In this document: one piece after another, positions 61,099 to 64,000 of the stretch
How positions within the stretch are numbered: the first letter of the stretch is position 1
Layout: the number at the start of each line of letters is the position of its first letter
Assembly (NCBI GenBank): GCA_038522945.1
Contig: JBCBJV010000003.1
Coordinates: 124,001 to 188,000 of the forward strand
Direction of reading: 5' to 3'
Length of the DNA: 64,000 nt
From: MED-G105 sp038522945
GTDB taxonomy: Bacteria > Pseudomonadota > Alphaproteobacteria > Caulobacterales > Parvularculaceae
The notes under the pieces: generated by a model
Databases searched by the model: none
What the model saw: the letters and a program-made list of their open reading frames with translations, nothing else
Told to the model about the DNA's origin: nothing
Made by a program: the position numbers and the translations under genes

Positions 61099-62396
61099 TG
61101 AAAGGTCGCCTCCGGTGGGTGATCGTCTGTCTGGTCGCGCTTGCGACGATTATCAATTATATTGATCGCGGCGCGCTTGGTTTCTTGTGGCCTGAGATTT
61201 CGGAAGATATCGGCCTTACAAAAACCGATTATGCCATTATCCTGAATGTATTTACCTTCGCCTATGCGTTCGGTCAGACTTTGTTCGGCAAAATATTCGA
61301 TTGGATCGGCACGCGGCTCGGCTTTATTCTTTCCATTGCCGTTTGGTCTGCGGCGACCATGTTGCATGCTGCAGCATCCGGACTTGCAAGTTTCGCTATT
61401 TTTCGTGGGCTTCTCGGCGTCTCTGAGGCCGGCAATTGGCCAGGCGCCACAAAAGCGAATGCGGAGTGGTTCCCGATTAAGGAACGCGCCCTGGCGCAAG
61501 GGATTTTCAATTCCGGCGCTGCGATCGGCGGCATCGTCTCAGCGCCGATAATCGCTTATCTTTTCGTATTTCTCGATAGCTGGCGCGCGACCTTTATCGT
61601 GGTCGGCGCGCTCGGGTTTTTGTGGCTGATCCCGTGGCTCATTCTCTACAAATCCGGGCCGAAAACACATCCATGGTTGTCTGCGGAAGAGCGCGACTAC
61701 ATTCTCACCGGCCAACGAAATCAGGCTACTGACGAAGCCGCTGAATACGTTCCAACATCGGGCGAAATTCTTTCCCGCAAGGAAAGCTGGGGCGTTATTC
61801 TTGCGTCGTTTTTTCTAGACCCGATCTGGTGGTTGTTCGTCGGTTGGTTGCCGCTCTATCTCTCCGAAACATATGGATTTGGCGTAAAAGAAATCGGTCT
61901 ATACGCTTGGGTTCCTTATGTCGGCGCTATGTTCGGCGCGTGGTTTGGCGGCTTGCTTGCACAAAACCGGATTAAATCCGGCTGGAGCGTCAACAAAACC
62001 CGGAAATTTGTTATCGGGCTGGGCGGGCTTATCATGCTTGTCTCGCTTCTCATGACGATGAAAGCGGCAACGCCCTTGCTGGCCGTCTTGTTGATGGCCG
62101 CTATCCTGTTCGGGTTTCAAACCTCGGTCGGAAATATCCAGACGCTGCCGAGTGATTTTTTCAGCGGAAAGTCCGTTGGATCTCTAGCGGGGTTTGCGGG
62201 CACGGCGGCGAAACTTGCGGTCGTTGGCCTTAACTTCTTGATTCCGGTCATTACCGTCAACAGCTATGCGCCGGCATTCGCGGTGGGCGCGGCTCTCGCA
62301 ATTTTCAGCGTGCTGTCTGTGTGGATCCTCTGCGGAAATATTCAACCCTTGAAACCTCGCGTCGCGAACGCCGCGTCGCCCAATTCGAAAACATAG
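61095..62396 (+). CDS. MFS transporter, ACS (hexuronate) family
   Basis: A 433-aa transporter with twelve helices. The opening ATIINYIDRGALGFLWPEI and FGKIFDWIGTRLGF are typical of the anion:cation symporter family, which includes ExuT and other sugar-acid transporters. EAGNWPGATKANAEWFPIKERA is a further ACS hallmark. It should carry DEHU or unsaturated uronate into the cytoplasm. The start overlaps the cupin stop by 4 bp and the SDR gene follows after 9 bp. Confidence 0.9.
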   Translation: MMKGRLRWVIVCLVALATIINYIDRGALGFLWPEISEDIGLTKTDYAIILNVFTFAYAFGQTLFGKIFDWIGTRLGFILSIAVWSAATMLHAAASGLASFAIFRGLLGVSEAGNWPGATKANAEWFPIKERALAQGIFNSGAAIGGIVSAPIIAYLFVFLDSWRATFIVVGALGFLWLIPWLILYKSGPKTHPWLSAEERDYILTGQRNQATDEAAEYVPTSGEILSRKESWGVILASFFLDPIWWLFVGWLPLYLSETYGFGVKEIGLYAWVPYVGAMFGAWFGGLLAQNRIKSGWSVNKTRKFVIGLGGLIMLVSLLMTMKAATPLLAVLLMAAILFGFQTSVGNIQTLPSDFFSGKSVGSLAGFAGTAAKLAVVGLNFLIPVITVNSYAPAFAVGAALAIFSVLSVWILCGNIQPLKPRVANAASPNSKT

Positions 62397-62405
62397 GAGG
62401 GCCAA

Positions 62406-63161
62406 ATGAACACCCTTGATGGAAAAACAGTTATCGTCACAGGCGGGACGCGTGACATTGGCCGGTCTTGTTCGATCAAATTGGCCGAAGCAGGCGCAAA
62501 GATTGTTGTGAACTACCTAAACAACAAAGAGGCGGGCGAGGAGACCATCGCCACCGTTGAGAAAACCGGCGCTGCAGCGATCCTTGTCAAAGGGGATATG
62601 ACAAAAAAAGATGACGTCGACAATTTGGTTGCTGTGACGCGTGAAGCGTTCGGCGACAAAATCCATGGGCTTGTCAATAATGTCGGGGGCCTTGTCGCGA
62701 GAAAAAAAATCCTGGAGATGGACGAAGACTTTCTCAATCATGTGATGGCGTTGAATTTCAATTCGACCTTTCTCACAACGCAGGCTGTCGTGCCGCATAT
62801 GCCGTCAGGCGGATCGATCGTTAATCTGGCGTCGCTGGCGGGCCGGGACGGCGGCGGCGGCGGCGCCAGTGCTTATGCATGCGGCAAAGCGGCTGTCATG
62901 ACATTTACACGCGCCATGGCGAAGGAGCTGGGGCCGCAAGGCATTCGCGTCAATGCTCTTTGCCCGGGCATGATCGACACAACGTTTCACGACACATTTA
63001 CGCCTGATGAAGCGCGGCGCAATGTGGAAGCATCTGTTCCGTTGCGTCGTCAAGGGCGCCCAGACGATTGTGGCGACCTCGTCGCATATCTTGCTTCAGA
63101 TGCATCTGCATACATCACCGGCGCCAATATCGATATTAATGGCGGTATGTTTTTCTCTTAA
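62406..63161 (+). CDS. SDR family oxidoreductase, probable DEHU reductase
   Basis: A 251-aa short-chain dehydrogenase. The cofactor motif is TGGTRDIG (residues 12-19), with Asp where most SDRs have Gly. NNVGG (91-95), Asn117, Ser143, Tyr157 and Lys161 complete the active site. In alginate loci such an SDR reduces 4-deoxy-5-hexoseulose uronate to 2-keto-3-deoxygluconate. A glycine run (GGGGG) precedes the catalytic Tyr. ATG 62406 has AGGAGG upstream. The assignment rests on context between the transporter and KDPG aldolase genes. Confidence 0.85.
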   Translation: MNTLDGKTVIVTGGTRDIGRSCSIKLAEAGAKIVVNYLNNKEAGEETIATVEKTGAAAILVKGDMTKKDDVDNLVAVTREAFGDKIHGLVNNVGGLVARKKILEMDEDFLNHVMALNFNSTFLTTQAVVPHMPSGGSIVNLASLAGRDGGGGGASAYACGKAAVMTFTRAMAKELGPQGIRVNALCPGMIDTTFHDTFTPDEARRNVEASVPLRRQGRPDDCGDLVAYLASDASAYITGANIDINGGMFFS

Positions 63162-63170
63162 AGGTCGCCA

Positions 63171-63803
63171 ATGACGGAAACAATATTCAAGCGTTTGGAA
63201 CAGATTCGTGTGGTCCCGCTCGTCCAGGCTGACGATCCGAAACTGGCGGCGGAAATTTCTGAGGCGCTGATCGAAGGCGGCCTTGGTGTTCTGGAAGTCG
63301 TCTTGCGCACTGATGCGGCGCTTAAATGTCTCGAAGCGGTCGTGAATAAATTTCCTGACGCTCATGTGGGCGCGGGCACAGTTTTAAGCGCTACTCAATC
63401 GAAAGCAGTCATTGCTCGCGGCGCTTCGTTCATTGTGTCGCCGGGATTGGAAGAAGCGTCTGTCGGGGTGGCGCAGTCCGCAAACATCCCTATTTTTCCT
63501 GGCGTTGCAACGCCAAGCGAAGTCCAGCGCGCCTGGAATTTGGGCCTTCGCGCGGTCAAGTTTTTTCCGGCAGGCCTTGCTGGCGGACCGAAGATGCTCA
63601 AAGCGTTCTCATCTGTTTTTCGCGATATGCGTTTTATGCCAACCGGCGGCGTCACTGCCGCAAACTTGGCTGACTTCCTCGAAATTCCTTCAGTGCTCGC
63701 CTGTGGCGGTAGTTGGCTAACCCCGCAATCGATCATAGACGATCGGGATTTCGCAGCAATCACAAACTTGGCCTGCGAGGCAAAATCCATCGCGCGGCAA
63801 TAG
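63171..63803 (+). CDS. eda: 2-dehydro-3-deoxy-phosphogluconate (KDPG) aldolase
   Basis: A 210-aa class I aldolase that splits KDPG to pyruvate and glyceraldehyde 3-phosphate. The Schiff-base Lys130 is in AVKFFPAG, Glu42 is in EVVLRT and the phosphate loop is MPTGGV. All are as in Entner-Doudoroff enzymes. It follows the SDR gene by 9 bp and precedes the kinase gene by 22 bp, so the last two catabolic steps are encoded together. Confidence 0.95.
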   Translation: MTETIFKRLEQIRVVPLVQADDPKLAAEISEALIEGGLGVLEVVLRTDAALKCLEAVVNKFPDAHVGAGTVLSATQSKAVIARGASFIVSPGLEEASVGVAQSANIPIFPGVATPSEVQRAWNLGLRAVKFFPAGLAGGPKMLKAFSSVFRDMRFMPTGGVTAANLADFLEIPSVLACGGSWLTPQSIIDDRDFAAITNLACEAKSIARQ

Positions 63804-63825
63804 TTGCTCTACGGAGAAAAAGACA

Positions 63826-64000
63826 ATGTCAAAATTTCTGACGTTCGGGGAAATCATGCTGCGCCTCAAATCGCCCGGGCATGAGCGGTTCTTTCAGTCA
63901 CCTTCATTTGAGGCGACCTTTGGCGGCGGTGAAGCGAATGTTGCGGTAGCGCTTAGCAATTACGGTTTGCCCGCCGCGTTCGTGACGGCGCTCCCGGACA
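63826..64000 (+). CDS. kdgK: 2-keto-3-deoxygluconate kinase, 5' part
   Basis: The first 58 codons of a PfkB-family sugar kinase; the window ends inside the gene. LTFGEIMLRLKSPG and the substrate-binding TFGGGEANVAVALSNYG are typical of KDG kinases. With the aldolase before it, it would phosphorylate KDG to KDPG. ATG 63826 has GGAG at about 10 nt. Confidence 0.9.
   Translation, partial: MSKFLTFGEIMLRLKSPGHERFFQSPSFEATFGGGEANVAVALSNYGLPAAFVTALPD

Overview
The window looks like the chromosome of an alphaproteobacterium, probably marine. Pointers are the tig-clpP-clpX-lon-hup order, a glnB-glnA pair, a VPLPA-CTERM protein, several TonB-dependent receptors (TBDRs) with N-terminal layouts typical of the class, and an alginate-degradation locus. 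Caulobacterales or Parvularculales relatives are plausible, but the genus cannot be fixed from this sequence alone. No rRNA operon or CRISPR array was seen.

Positions 1-13400 hold ordinary genes: a sortable VPLPA-CTERM exoprotein, an Old Yellow Enzyme relative, a cytochrome P450 divergent from a membrane AraC regulator, a fatty-acid-hydroxylase-type desaturase, an acyltransferase, an SMP-30-like lipoprotein, glnA and glnB, a bifunctional NAD(P)H-hydrate repair enzyme, a GNAT enzyme and a TraB/ChaN-like lipoprotein. Positions 13794-21868 are a conserved core: tRNA-Leu(TAG), trigger factor, ClpP, ClpX, Lon, a chorismate mutase, HU and tRNA-Val(TAC).

From the 3' end of tRNA-Val to about 51.6 kb the window is accessory DNA. 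An exact 70-bp direct repeat (21860-21929 and 34768-34837) starts in the last 9 nt of tRNA-Val. In both copies it is followed by the same degenerate remnant of a recombinase gene, so two integrated elements seem to lie in tandem. The first carries an AraC regulator, two tandem secreted paralogues with YD-like repeats, a beta-lactamase-fold hydrolase, a TBDR, an IorB/IorA-type molybdenum hydroxylase with a Tat signal, and a cytochrome c without a Met ligand. Behind the second repeat are an IS66 remnant, an amidohydrolase, a broken toxin-antitoxin pair and a second AraC-TBDR-serine hydrolase set. An insertion-sequence graveyard (43.7-44.4 kb) and an IS66 element (48732-51180) then bracket a compact four-gene cassette: 2-oxoglutarate dioxygenase, methyltransferase, MFS transporter, methyltransferase.

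Positions 52027-64000 form a complete alginate utilisation locus: a large TBDR, a FadR-type GntR regulator, PL6 and PL17 lyases, a cupin, an ACS-family MFS transporter, an SDR that fits 4-deoxy-5-hexoseulose uronate (DEHU) reductase, KDPG aldolase and the start of KDG kinase. Together these would import alginate oligomers, cut them to monomers, reduce DEHU to KDG, phosphorylate it and cleave KDPG to pyruvate and glyceraldehyde 3-phosphate. ATACCAA/TTGGTAT half-sites lie before the three promoters of the locus and suggest one regulon.
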